Shown: positions 23,395-34,764 of the stretch, piece after piece
Position numbering within the stretch: position 1 is the stretch's first letter
Layout of the letters: every line of letters starts with the position of its first letter
Origin: Prorocentrum cordatum
Lineage: Eukaryota; Sar; Dinophyceae; Prorocentrales; Prorocentraceae
Direction of reading: 5' to 3'
Assembly (NCBI GenBank): GCA_963575745.1
Contig: CAUYUJ010007269.1
Location: forward strand, 229,501-293,500
DNA: 64,000 nucleotides
Made by a program: the position numbers and the translations under genes
The notes under the pieces: model-generated
Seen by the model: the letters and a program-made list of their open reading frames with translations, nothing else
Told to the model about the DNA's origin: nothing
Databases searched by the model: none

Positions 23395-24525
23395 CAACTT
23401 CCCGGGCCTGAATGGCGTCAGCCATGGCGTCAGCCCCCCCCCCCCTCCCCCTTCCTGGGCCTGAATGGCGTCAGCCCCCCCCCCCCTCCGTCCCCCGACA
23501 GAGCAAAGCTTGAGGGAGATCTCCCACCTCTTCCCCCCTCCCGGGCCTGAATGGCGTCAGCCATGGCGTCAGCCCCACCCTCCCCCTTCCTCCCTCCCAG
23601 GCCTGAATGGCGTCAGCCTTGGCGTCAGGCTCCCCCCCCTCTTCCTCCCTGCCGGGCCTGAATTGCGTCAGCCTTGGCGTCAGCGCCCCCCCTTCCTCCC
23701 TCCCGGGCCTGAATGGCGTCACCCTTGGCGTCAGCCCCCCCCCCTCCCTCCCTCCCGGGCCTGAATGGCGTCAGCCATGGAGTCAGCCCCTCCCCCTCCC
23801 TTCCTCCCTCCTGGGCCTGAATGGCGTCAGCCTTGGCGTCAGCCCCCCCCCTTCCTCACTCCTGGGCCTGAATGGCGTCAGCTTTGGCGTCAACCCCTCC
23901 CCCCCCTTCCTCCCTCCCAGGCCTGAATGGCGTCAGCCATGGCGTCAGCCCCCCCCCCTCACCCGGATGGCGTCAGCCATGGCGTCAGCCCCACCCCCCC
24001 CCCCGACAGAGCGAAGCTTGAGCGAGCTCCACGCCCCCTTTCCCCTTCCCGGGCCTGAATGGCGTCAGCCATGGCGTTAGCCCCCCCCCCACCCCCACCC
24101 CCGAGTCCCTCATCCTGAGCCTGAGTCCCCCTGCCCCTCCCCCCTCCTGGGCCTGAATGGCGTCAGCTATGGCGTCAGCCCCCCCCCCCCCGACCGAAGC
24201 TGAGCGAGCTCCCCCCCCCCCCCCCCGGGCCTGAATGGCGTGAGCCATGGCGTCAGCCCCCCCCCCCCCCCCCCACCGCCCGACTCCCTCTCCGGGCCTG
24301 AATGGCGTCAGCATGGCGTCCCCCCCCCTCCCCTCCTCCCTCCTGGGCCTGAATGGCGTCAGCCATGGCGTCAGCCCCCCCCCCCCCCGACAGAGCGAAA
24401 CTTGAGCGAGCTCCACGCCCCCTTCCCCCTTCCTGGGCCTGAATGATGTCAGCCATGGCTTCAGCTCCCCCCCTCACCCGACAGAACGAAGCTTGAGCGA
24501 GCTCAAGCCCACGCTCTCAGAAACT
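23395..24525. repeat. GGCCTGAATGGCGTCAGC array, ~18 units
   Basis: Units of 45-75 bp: GGGCCTGAATGGCGTCAGCC, ATGGCGTCAGCC, a poly-C run of variable length, CTTCCTCCCTCC. A second cassette (CGACAGAGCGAAGCTTGAGC, GAGCTCCACGCCCCCTT) is inserted about five times. Poly-C length variation shifts the frame constantly, so the open frames are not genes. Confidence 0.93.
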
Positions 24526-24529
24526 CACT

Positions 24530-27250
24530 CACACGCCGGATCGGCGGATATGGCATTGAGGGCAAAACGAACAGACGCACGTCATGTATAGCCCTTCGGT
24601 TGAAGCAGAGCCGGCTGACCAAGAAGCTTGCAGAAGTGGTCGACATAGCTTTGGCCGCATTTTCTTATCAACTGCAACTGACCTCAAGTCCCATTTGTCC
24701 TCCTGTATCATGCCTCGACTCCACCGTGTGCAAATATGAATACCAGCATCGTGCGACCCCCCCTACTCACCCGAAGACCAGGAAGGCACTCCTTCGGGGA
24801 AACTGAAACACATCAACCGCAAAGAAAACTAACTCCACTGGGCTGGCCGTGTACTCGGAAAACGTTGTGTCTGGCTGGTCGTATAGTACCATGTGTGAGA
24901 AGCATTTACACGTCTGGCATCGCCCAGACCTGCAAGATCAGCAAGTCAACTCGTCTGATAATTATTTATTCAGGCCTCGTGCTCTCCGAGATGCGAGCCT
25001 TTCAACCAACCATTGACTGCATACCAGACCACCCCAACCCAACCCGAAGACCCGACTTTCGGGTTGGGGTGGGTACGGGTGTCAGCTAAGTCTTTGCGAT
25101 GTTCCCCGACCACCCCCCACTGGAAATGGAGGGTAAATCGGGATCTTCGGGTTGGGTTGGGGTGGTTTGGTGGGCGGTGAACCATGCCCACACCAACCTC
25201 CGAATCATCAGGTCCAATCCCGCTCAATGATTTTCCTTCTTCCAAATTAACATGCCCACAACGGTGTGAATATGTCAAACATGCGTGCCACCCGTCTAAG
25301 GTCAACACACAACCAGCATCGCTTAATTGATTGATCGCTCCAAAAAGCTCGACACATACTGAATGTATTCACAACGTCTTGACGACAGGAAATGTCACAG
25401 CCGTCGACGCCCAACGAACAAATCACTCAACCCCTGCGAACCAGCCGAGAGAGGACACCTCCACAGGATGACCTCCACGAAGCAATCGAGAGGACTCAGA
25501 AATAAGTGGATACAGCGTACAATCGCAAGGAAAGAGGGGGAACGAAAACATGCGTAGACAAAATGTGCCCGCCGTGTTGACAGTTGGCCGAGTTATGGGA
25601 GAGGACAGGGGAGGAGGAGGAGAAGGAGGAGGAGGAGAAGAGGAGGAGGAGGGAAAGGATGAAGCAGAGGGAGGACCCGAGGAAAGGGAAGGGACACACT
25701 CCCCCCTGAAACGGGCTTCAAACGCGTCCCCGGAAGATGCAGTGGCCCCAAACTCTGGCAGGAGAGAGAACGCCACACGAGCCGACCTGCAAAGGACAGG
25801 TCATGCCATACGTAAACCGCAATGCTCTGGGGCTCTCCTGCAAGGCAGTTCCGGAAAGCCGCGGGCAGCGTGAGCTCGAGTCTCCTGGCTCGGGCACTCG
25901 AGAATTGCGCCCCGCTCCCTCGCTGCAAACATCCGGGGGACGAGGAGCAGGGGAGCCGGAAGGTTCTGGTTCTGGAGGGCGGGAGAGGAGCATCACACTT
26001 ACTGTGCGTGTTGGTACCTTGTCGGGTCTCCTGCTGGGGAAGGAGGGGGAAGGGGGGGAGGGGGAGGAGAGGAAAGGGGAGGGGACGGAGGAGCAGGGTG
26101 AGAGCGCTCCCCTCCTGTCGCTGCAAAGTGCAAGAACTAAGTTCGAAGTCTTCGGCACACCTTGAGGCAACAGAAGGACGAGATATGGTCTGGCAGCGCC
26201 CTGTCGACGAGTTCAAGAGTTCAGCGAACGAGTTGCAAGGGGCGAGGGGGACCGTTTCGTGGTAAATAAGATGGGGATGGGCACACCCCTGAACGCGTCC
26301 CGCGTCCCCACCAACAACATCCAAGAAACCATACCGCGTTTCTTTGTGGTCTGGTCTGGGACGTTCTGGCTATGCCCACTGTGGTTTCGTCCCGTGGTGC
26401 CTAGATCCAGAGTGGTCGAGAACATTGTCATGCTGTGCGGAACTTGTTTGGTCGGGAGTTGCGTGATATGAAACCTCTACGCATCAGACAGCGAAAATGT
26501 AGTTCCACCCAGTCCGCAATCGACCGAAGCTCGCTCACACAAGTGGACGATCCTCCTCGTCATACTTGAACTCTGCCCGTAACTTCGTAACTATCTTTGA
26601 ACTGTTCCTCGTCCTCCCCCTCCGCTTTGAATTCACTCGTCCTGCCCCTGCCCTATCGTCATCTTCCACCCCCATGCCATTCCTTCCTGATTCCTCTCGG
26701 CACTCGTATATATGTTTTTTTGTCCAACGATGTGTCCACATTCGCGGGCACCAGGCCTGCGAACACATGACAGTTTTCCTCTCTTCTGGTCTAATCCATT
26801 CTGGTTTTCCCCGACTTGGCCTGGTCGTCCCTTGCATGGTATGGATGTGCCTGGTCGGTTCTTATGATCTGGAATGGCTGACCACGTACCAAACAATAGT
26901 GATACGACATAGTCCTGTAGTCCTGTAGGATGTGGTGGCCGTCCGAGGCCAAGGGGGGTCATGCCGCGTACTGGAGAGCCTTTCCATTTTGGATGACCAG
27001 TTGAACGCCCTCTTCCTGGAAATAGCCAGGCACCGAATTTCCATGTGGATACTGCATGCCCGCATCTCTCAACCAATGGCCCGCCGTTGTTGGACCATGG
27101 GGCTGGCAACAGGAAGCATACACATAGTCTCTTGGGGCTCCGCACAGATTTCCAGGTTCGGCTGTGAAGCCTCCCCCCTCTCTCCCTGGGCTCGGAAGGC
27201 GCACCAAGCGGGTCCAGGGCAGATCCGAGGGATCCGCGTGGAGTTAGGAC
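24530..27250. other. No gene recognised
   Basis: Mostly unique sequence with balanced base composition, one inverted repeat (25.0-25.2 kb) and purine-rich patches at 25.6 and 26.05 kb. It lies in the largest putative intron. Short frames exist on both strands, but none has a motif or splice context I trust. Confidence 0.4.
25018..25183. repeat. ACCCCAACCCAACCCGAAGA inverted repeat
   Basis: ACCACCCCAACCCAACCCGA at the left is mirrored by TCGGGTTGGGTTGGGGTGGT at the right, with an inner TTTCGGGTTGGGGTGGGTAC copy. The total is about 165 bp. Confidence 0.6.
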
Positions 27251-27404
27251 AGTGTGTGTTGGTTGATGTCGTTGTTACCTCTGGAGGGGACAAGCACGAA
27301 CAGAAGGATGCCCCTGACCCTCACAAGCTCCAAGGAGGTCCCCCTGAAACGACGCCAGGAGTGTCGAACACCTCCCCCTTTTTCCTCGAGGAAGGGGAGG
27401 AGGA

Positions 27405-27640
27405 GGAGGAGGAGGACCAGTGTAAACCCAAGAATCATCAACGATGTTGGAATTAACCCTCCCTCCAAGGTCCCTCTTCATAGGACCCTACAACGGTTCA
27501 TTTACATTGAGGGAACTGCCTCGCTGGAAGACAACAATATGAAGGCTCTGAAACATGCCAGAACATTGTTCTGGGGATTTCAACGCCACGGATCAACCTG
27601 ACAACTGCGTCTTGACGATCTGGAATCGTGCCAAACACTA
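27405..27640 (+). repeat. Dispersed repeat I, copy 1
   Basis: GAGGACCAGTGTAAACCCAA, then CCCTCCCTCCAAGGTCCCTC, ATTTACATTGAGGGAACTGC, GAAACATGCCAGAACATTGT and CTGGAATCGTGCCAAACACT. The inverted copy is at 59250-59550. The two are about 65-70 percent alike by eye. Confidence 0.6.
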
Positions 27641-27754
27641 CTTTTGGGATTCAACAGAGCGAATCAAAATAACTGTTGCACCCGGAAAACCCGGAATCCG
27701 TCCAAAACATAATTCCTGGTCTGTTAATCATGGGGATCCGTCAAGCACTTTGAA

Positions 27755-28310
27755 ACCGATGTGCGCGGCGCTAAGGCGAGAACCACATTTTGAAAACCAC
27801 CCGCCCTCAATCCGTGAAACTCTTCCAAATGTTTGAAACGAATTTGCGCGGCGCGAAGGCGAGAAACACATGTTGAAAACCACCCTCAATCCGTGAAGCT
27901 CTTCCAAATGATTGAGACGATTTTGCGCGGCGCTAAAACGAAAACCACGTGTTGAAAACCACCCGCCCTCGATCCGTGAAACTCTTCCAAATGATTGAGA
28001 CGAATTTGCGCGGCGCTAAAACGAGAATCACGTGTTGAAAACCATCCGCCCTCAATCCGTGAAACCCTTCCAAATGTTTGAGACGAATGTGCGCGGCGCG
28101 AAGACGAGAGAACCACTTTTCGGAAACGGCCCGCTCTCAATCCGTGAAACCCTTCCAATAATCTTTGAAACGAATGTGCGCGGCGCTACCGCGAGAGCGA
28201 AATGTTGAAAACGACCCGCCCTCCATCTGTGAAACTCTTCCAAGTGTTTGAACCACATGTGCGCGGCGCTAAGGCGAGAGCGAAATGTTGAAAGCGGCCC
28301 CCCCCTCCAA
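27755..28310. repeat. 80-85 bp satellite, 7 units
   Basis: The unit is GTGCGCGGCGCTAAGGCGAG, AACCACATTTTGAAAACCAC, CCGCCCTCAATCCGTGAAAC, then TCTTCCAAATGTTTGAAACG. Unit starts lie near 27766, 27845, 27922, 28006, 28089, 28174 and 28258. Stray GCGCCGCGCGCATTTGTG pieces near 1.25-1.35 kb and 59.24 kb look like related sequence. Confidence 0.92.
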
Positions 28311-28568
28311 TTTTTGAAGCGATTGCCACTTGTGAAACTTCGGGACCATGAATGGTGAGGACGTCTTGGGCGAAACGCCCGGACCGCCCCTCAAACAGGC
28401 CTCGGGGTGCGACAGGGAGAAGTTATTCACAAGGACAAGAAATGGAGGAGGAGGAGGAGGAGGAAGAGGAGGAGGAGGAGGAGGAGAAGGTGGAGGAGGA
28501 GAAAGAGGAGCAGGAGGAGGAGGAGGAGGAGGAGGAGTCCGCCCACCCCCGCTTGCCCAGGATGACCA

Positions 28569-28945
28569 TCGGCTGCAAGCCGGGGGGGGGAAGTGAGAAG
28601 GGGCGGCCCTTCTCAGAAGGCTCGGAAGTCCCTCCGCCTTCTGAGAAGGCTTCTAAGCTTCCGCGGTGGACAAACCTCCCTTTAGTTAACCTCCCCTTAG
28701 TGAAAACGGCATGGGACCGAAACCGACGGACCTGGACCCGCAAAAATGACGGCCGCGACGCCCTCTCGCGAACCGAAAATGGCCAATTCCTTAATCGAAG
28801 TGTCGGGGTAGGAGGCCTGTCCACCTCCGAAAGCTTTCCTCGAAGACAGAGAAAGCGTCTCAGATGACGCGAGGGCTTCTGAGAAATCCCGCCGCCTTCT
28901 GAGAAGGCTTCCTCCTTCTCACTGCCCCCCCTCGCTCGCCGCCGA
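28569..28945. mobile_element. MITE family D, copy D1 (long)
   Basis: A 377-bp element with ends TCGGCTGCAAGCC and GCTCGCCGCCGA. Inside each end is an inverted GGGGGGAAGTGAGAAGG / CCTTCTCACTGCCCCCC. Internal palindromes CCTTCTGAGAAGG recur several times. It carries about 170 bp of extra central sequence compared with D2 and D3. A 5-bp flank match is poor. Confidence 0.72.
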
Positions 28946-29049
28946 GAAAACGCGTATGAGGCATTTGGCGACCCTCTCCCATTTCCCCCTCCCCCAGGGT
29001 CCAAAATCCAGTTGCAGCCCCCCCCCCCCTCAGGGGGTGGAGGTACGAG

Positions 29050-29610
29050 CTCGCCAACGCGCTCCGGGAGCCTCCAAAAACCCCCCAAGACCGCCCAAGA
29101 GGGCCTGCACGGAGCGCCAAGACAATCCAAGAGTGCGTCGAGACGGCCTAGGGTAGCCTCACGACGGTCCAAGGTTGCTCCGAGACGGCCCAAGAGGCCT
29201 CCGAGACGACCCAAAAACGTTTCCACAGGACCGCCGGAGACGGTCCCAAGAAGCAAACATCTTCCCATTCTGTGAAGGTAACCTTCATGTTTGGTACACT
29301 CGCCTGTTTCGTGTTGGCAGCGTTCAAGACAGGTCATGAGGCCCCTAAGAGAGCCCCAAGACGGTCCATGAGGGTCCCAAGACGTCGAATACGAGCTGAG
29401 ATTTCGAGCCTTTCCCCAAAAGATGGCCCCAATAGCCCCCCAGAGACCCCTGAGGCGCCGCCAATAGGTCCCAAACGGTCTCCAGGAGGTCCCCAAGAAG
29501 CCTCCAAGATCCTCCGTAGAAACTCCCCAGATGCCGCGAATAGCCCTCCCGGATGCACCCGAGAAGCATCCCAGGAGCCCCTCAGATATTCTCATATGCA
29601 TCCGCGAGGC
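29050..29610. repeat. Degenerate CCCAAGAGGC array 5
   Basis: Units such as CAAGAGGCCTCCGAGACGAC. It is interrupted at 29265-29335 by GGTAACCTTCATGTTTGGTA. It ends in GCTCCTGACCCATAAAATAA, which resembles the tails of arrays 1 and 2 only in CTGACCCA. Confidence 0.62.
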
Positions 29611-30379
29611 TCCTGACCCATAAAATAACTTCCACGATCGCCGCCAGGTCTCGCTCCTTCTCGGGGTCGGCGGACATGCGCAAGCCACTTGAATAAGAAA
29701 GAACGAGGACGGGGGAGCGATAGAGGAAAAACTTGAGGGAGGGAGCATGGGAGGTGGCATGATACTCTTGGACTGCCTATATACGGGAACGAAACATTAG
29801 CACGACGCTTCCAAAGAAAAATTAGCACCGCCTGTGCGATGCTGATTCTTCCGAGGCGTACATCAGGCTTGAAATGTCGCCTTTTCGGGCGAGACGGAAA
29901 GATTCCGGGCCAGCCGGTGCTAACTTGTCCTTTGAACTTCGAGCCAACTGTGTATTTGGCAAAAACTCTGGGGCCAAGAAGAGAGGAACCAGATGGCGAA
30001 CTGTACGACTTACCTCTAAAACGTATCATCCCCACGCTGGCCATACCCTTGTGCGACTGACCCGTATTGAAGGGCCTGGAACCCAGGAGGAGGACATTGC
30101 GGCGGCGACGCGGCGAGGCAGCGAAGTCGCTTTGGATGCTCGAGGCATTCTGAGGGGAATGGGGATAAGAATGCCCCCCCAGAGAGAATCTCTCTCCCTC
30201 TCTCTCTATATACATACATATGCACACGTACGTAGCACTCCGCAGTTGTGGATTAGAGTGCAGGAGCGGCAGGGACGTTGGCAGTCTGCGAGGCTCCGAA
30301 GAACCCCGCCGCAGGTGCCGAAATTGTACAAAACATCCAACGAAACGGCCACAGGCGCCGATATTTCTCGATGAAACAA

Positions 30380-30535
30380 TGTGGCAATGTGGGTGGGACG
30401 CGGGGTGGGTCGCGGGTTCGCGGGTGGGTCGCGGGCCGGATCGCGGGGTGAGTCGCGGGTGGGTCGCGGGCGGGTCGCAGGGTGCGTCGCGGGCCAAGTC
30501 GCGGGCGGGTCGCGGGCCGGGTCGCGGGGGGGACG
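30380..30535. repeat. GGGTCGCGGGT minisatellite, inverted relative to 21.4 kb
   Basis: About 14 units of 10-11 bp (GTGGGTCGCGGGCCGGATCG). It lies next to dispersed repeat H, copy 2. Confidence 0.88.
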
Positions 30536-30539
30536 ACGA

Positions 30540-30740
30540 CAAGAAATAACAAACAACAATAACACTCCACACCGCAGAACCTCACTTCAACCTTGCGCCC
30601 CGGGACAGTGAATGATCGTTCAGCCCCCTCAGTCTGATACATCTATATAATATGTGTATATATGTATATTGTTTTGCGCATCTATGTGTATATATATATA
30701 TAGGTATCTGAACTTCTATGCATGTGTACATTGCTATACG
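30540..30740. repeat. Dispersed repeat H, copy 2 (inverted)
   Basis: AACAAACAACAATAACACTC, then GCGCCCCGGGACAGTGAATG, ATCGTTCAGCCCCCTCAGTC and a TATATATATATA tract. It is the reverse complement layout of copy 1 at 15.4 kb. Confidence 0.65.
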
Positions 30741-30867
30741 CATGTGTAAACTATGTCTACGTGTAAATAGTGGCGTGTATTTGTGTGTATATATGTATAC
30801 ACATCGCACAACCTGACGCGATGGCGGTCTCGAAACCGATGGAGGGGAAGGTGAAGTCCAAGGAGGT

Positions 30868-31475
30868 GGATGACGACGACGACGACGACGACGATGACCT
30901 GCTGCCAGGGCCACCGATGTCCCCACGGGGCCGCCGGAGAGCCGCTGGAAGGCCGCCGAAGGCCTCCGAGGGCCGCCGAGGGCCGCCGAGGACGCCGCCG
31001 AGGACCGCCGGGGGGGCTCGAAGATAGCACAGCCTGGTTCATCCCCCGACGCCGACGCCGACGCCGTCGACGACAACCACGACAACGACGACGACGACGA
31101 CGAGCCGGTGCCCAGGCCACCGATGGGCAACCGGAGGCCGCAGGAGGGACGCCGGAGGGCCGCTAGAAGGTCAGGGCCTCGAAGATAACACACAGCCTGG
31201 TGTAAGTCGGGCATGTCCCCCTACAGGGGAATTTTCGACGGACAAAAAAAAATACCCCAAAAATAATCAAAAGATAATCCAAAAATAGTCGAGGGACTAT
31301 TTTTTGAGTATTTTGTTCGACCGTTTTGGGGTATTGTTGTTTTTTTCGTCGAACATCCCCCTGTAGGGGGACACGCCCGACATCAAGCCTGGTTCATCCC
31401 CCCATTTCTTTCGGATCAGCTCGCGCCGGGCCTGACGATGACGACGACGACGATGACGACGACGACGACGACGCC

Positions 31476-31520
<45 letters not shown>

Positions 31521-31794
31521 TCCGACGCCGCCGCAGCCGGCGACGACGGCGACGGCGACGACGAGCCGCCGCCCGGACCACCGCCGATGACGCCGCCGAC
31601 GATTCCGAAGCCGACGCCGATGACGCCGCCGCCGCCGCCGCCGCCGACGACGGCGAGGGCAAGCGGCGACGAGCCGCTGCCCGAGGGCCACCGAGGGCCA
31701 CCGAAGGTGCCTCCGGGGGCCGCTGGAGAGCCGCGATAGAAGACCACCGAGGGCCGCGGGGGGGCCTCGGAGATAGCAAGGCCTGACGACGACT

Positions 31795-31844
<50 letters not shown>

Positions 31845-31892
31845 AACGATCACGACGACGACGACGACAATCCGATCAGTTCGCGCTAGGCC

Positions 31893-31934
<42 letters not shown>

Positions 31935-31936
31935 TC

Positions 31937-31967
<31 letters not shown>

Positions 31968-31995
31968 TCACGACGACGACGACGGCCCCCGGGGC
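30868..31995. repeat. GAC/CGACGC-rich region
   Basis: GAC tracts at 30868-30895, 31040-31105, 31435-31540 (with a GACGCC block), 31785-31870 and 31893-31982. Between them lie repeated units around GAGGGCCGCCGAGGGCCGCC and GATAGCACAGCCTGGTTCAT. MITE A2 is inserted in one of the latter. Confidence 0.9.
31202..31385. mobile_element. MITE family A, copy A2
   Basis: A 184-bp copy with the same inverted ends and central palindrome. It is flanked by the exact 8-bp duplication AGCCTGGT (31194-31201 and 31386-31393). A nearby uninterrupted version of the target, reading CACAGCCTGGTTCATCCCCC at 31028-31047, acts as an empty site. It lies inside the GAC-rich repeat region. Confidence 0.9.
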
Positions 31996-32536
31996 CAGGA
32001 TCCCTCGTAAAATCAGAGGCGAAGCACCTCTTTCGCTGCAACGGCGTGCCCTAAAAGCCCAGACGTCTGCACAAATAATCGATAATCTCATACCGTGCGC
32101 GCATTTGACACGTCAAATTTCGAGTTGCGACTTCAAACAGTGGCCCGTGATCGGCGTTTTTTTCGTCCGAACGAAAAGTCGCCCGCAAAATCCAAGAGGA
32201 TTCTCGCGGATAGCACAAGCTGAATCTTCATAACGTTGATCTGTCGCTTCCGACTGTAATTGCTCTCTGGGCGCCTCTTCCAACCCTCCTCCCACTCCCC
32301 CACCTCCTCCTTCATTATCTTTCATTCCCCTCCTCGCTCCTACTCCCTTCTCCCTCCTCCTCATCAATGTTCCTCCTAGTCCTGCTCGCCATCCTGCTCA
32401 TCCCTCCCTACTCCTCCATGCACCTCCCCCATTTCCCCTCCATTCCTTCTCCAGCGTTCTCTATCCTCGTGCTCCTCCCTCCTCCCCCTCCCCCTCCCCG
32501 CCACTGCTCCTCCCTCGCACCCTCTTCACCCCTCGC

Positions 32537-32620
32537 CGTCCCCGTCCTCCTCGCCCATGCCTCCCCGCTCCCTTCTTCCGACTCCTCCTCCGGCAGCGTG
32601 AGTCCAGGCTCCAACGTCAC
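32537..32620 (-). CDS. Possible exon between TM4 and TM5
   Basis: An 84-bp phase-0 segment lies between CTGGCAG|G and a GC donor. The peptide reads VTLEPGLTLPEEESEEGSG, then EAWARRTGT. RND proteins of this type usually have, after the DxWxQS motif, a loop ending in W-x-Y/A-R-R-A before TM5; AWARRTG resembles that. The opposite strand is pyrimidine-rich low-complexity DNA (CTCCTC), so the Glu-rich part is suspect. Confidence 0.28.
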
Positions 32621-32957
32621 CTGCCAGGCCCTCCCCCCCCCCCAAAGAAGGTCCTGATGAGCCTCGCGTCGAACGATGGGGCGCAGACCTGCCGAGATAG
32701 CCCCGGGCGGGGCGACGGGATCGCCGCAGGAGGACGGACGCAGACCGCCAAGAGCCGCGAGAACAAACAAGACGACTGGTGCGTCTTAAAGATTAACCCG
32801 AACCACCACAGAACAGACACTACAACACGGCATGCAATGGACGTAAATACAGAGACAAACAAAAGTGTAACCGTGCGCGGGCGATAATAATCCATAGGTG
32901 AAAACAAAGTCCAGGGGTCTGGCGGGGTAATGATGGATGTTCCTGGGGAAGGTCAGT

Positions 32958-32963
32958 TATGAC

Positions 32964-32994
<31 letters not shown>

Positions 32995-33044
32995 GTGATG
33001 ATGGTGATGGTGATGGTGATGATGGTGATTGTGATGATGATGGC

Positions 33045-33097
<53 letters not shown>

Positions 33098-33098
33098 C

Positions 33099-33147
<49 letters not shown>

Positions 33148-33172
33148 ATGATGACGATGATCATGATGGTGA
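32958..33172. repeat. (GAT)n microsatellite, ~215 bp
   Basis: An almost pure ATG/GAT tract with GGT and GAC variants. Poly-Asp, poly-Met and poly-His frames through it are not genes. Confidence 0.95.
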
Positions 33173-33451
33173 TCATGGGCGCTCGGCATCCTTTGGAGCC
33201 ATCCTTGTATGGGAGAGACTTGGTGAGACCACCATGGCCATGCTCAGCGTGCTTGATGCTGTTGCTAGTCAACATGAGTCGATAGCAACTTCGATTCGCA
33301 ACTTACCCCGTGGATTATAAAGTTCGGCCTCCGCGCCCTTCTCCACAACTAAATCCTGTTGAATGAGGATAATAAAAACATAGGGGGGAAGGGGGGGTAT
33401 GTTTTATTATCGCGCTCACTCGGTTACTGTGGTCTCTGGGGAGATACGTAC

Positions 33452-33535
33452 CACAGCTCCGGCCATGTTGGACGCCCCGGATGATCGAGCCACCAAGAGG
33501 CCTGCCTTGAGGCCCAGGACCGTCCAGTCGTCGAC
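33452..33535 (-). CDS. Possible exon, unassigned
   Basis: An 84-bp phase-0 open segment (28 codons) lies between GTTGCCAG|G and a good donor, GTG|GTACGT. The peptide starts VDDWTVLGLKAGLLVARSSG and ends ASNMAGAV. The splice-site context is as good as in the stronger exons and the position fits the order of the gene. However, the peptide does not match the expected TM5 region (Thr-Thr rich). It could be an extra exon, part of another gene, or chance. A hydrophobic reading (ALFVMPLLVVGLPAVLI) lies about 200 bp upstream at 33.7 kb and is also unexplained. Confidence 0.22.
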
Positions 33536-33804
33536 CTGGCAACGAGAAAGGAACAAGGGCGACGCCAGAGGCGCCGACAGGGGGCCCATATCCGATCAAA
33601 CACATCCGCGCGGAGCTCCGACAAGTTGTTCATGAAATCTTCTGGTGTTGGAGTCCAGTTGCGGAACCGTCGACGCAAAAAGCCGATCCCTCCCCGCGGC
33701 GGGGCCAGGGCCGATGAGCACCGCGGGCAGCCCAACCACTAGCAGAGGCATGACGAAGAGGGCCCTGGAGACATGACGGGCCGCCCTAGGCCCATTGGGC
33801 CGGG

Positions 33805-33995
33805 CGAAAGAGGAGGAAAAGGAGGAGGAGGAGGAGGAGGAGGAGGAGGAGGTGGAAGTGGAAGTGGAGGAGGAGGAGGAGGAGGAGGAGGAGGAGGACG
33901 TGGAAGTAGAGGAGGCGGAGGAGGAGGAGGAGGAGGAGGAGAGGAGGAGGAGGAGGAGGAGGGGGATGGGGGGGGGGGTAAAGCCCAGGGGGGGG
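33805..33995. repeat. GGA/GGAGGT microsatellite
   Basis: (GAG)n with GGAAGTGGAAGTG interruptions and two poly-G runs at the end. Confidence 0.93.
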
Positions 33996-34755
33996 GGGGG
34001 GCAAATCAGCTCAAGCAGGTGCTCTTCCCGGCATCACCTGGCGCCGCGAGGCGCCGCCGCATCGAAGAGGACGCCTGGCGGCGGCACCGCAACGGTGCTC
34101 CGACCAGGCCGCCGCGCTGGCGGCGCCGCCGACGCTTGCCTGCTGCTGCCCAGGAGCTGCCCTGGCGACTCGGGGCCGCGTGAACCGCTCCATCCCCAAT
34201 GTTGGAGGCCTGGAAATGGGCACCAACACCAACACAGGGGGTTGCCTCCATAGGGGGAAGATGATCCTAGATTTCGGTGCTGGTGGTAATGTTTCGGTCA
34301 CCTTGGAAGCCATAATATTACCACCATCACTGAGATCGGGATCTTCTTCCCTCCGTGGAGGCCCGATATCGGTGTTGGTGTCAACCTCTGGGCCTGTGAC
34401 AATGATGTCTGCTCTCGAACGACCTCGGGACCGCGTAAACCGCTGAGTCCCCGATGATCTCTGCTCTCGAATGACCTCGAAGAGGGGAATCCAGCTTTCT
34501 GGTTCTCGATGTTTGGCCCTAGCCTCTGAGTGCCTCGGAAGACCTGCACGGACATCCACATAGTTGACCTCCAGGGGCTTGCAGTCTCCTGGAGATCTGA
34601 ACGATCGCTCTCCGTTCCCGGGTGTCTCCAGAGGCTGCCGACCCGATCCCTCGCATGGACATTCGTGATGAGAATGTTTCCTGTGGGCCCCGAGGCGAGG
34701 CGACTCCCAGTTCGCCCAAAAGGGCGGCCGCGCGGGGGGCTGGGAGGTGGCGCCG
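33996..34755. other. Sequence downstream of the LINE, no gene recognised
   Basis: Contains short direct repeats (ATGATGTCTGCTCTCGAACG and GATGATCTCTGCTCTCGAAT, about 70 bp apart). It may include the LINE 3' untranslated region near 34.7 kb, but the boundary cannot be fixed. Confidence 0.35.
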
Positions 34756-34764
34756 GGGCGCCGC

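Noticed and set aside
28423-29760. 445-residue minus-strand ORF
   Set aside because: It crosses a GGA tract, MITE D1 and CCCAAGAGGC array 5, so it is a chance join of repeats.
32937-33320. Poly-Asp, poly-Met and poly-His ORFs
   Set aside because: Readings of the (GAT)n microsatellite.
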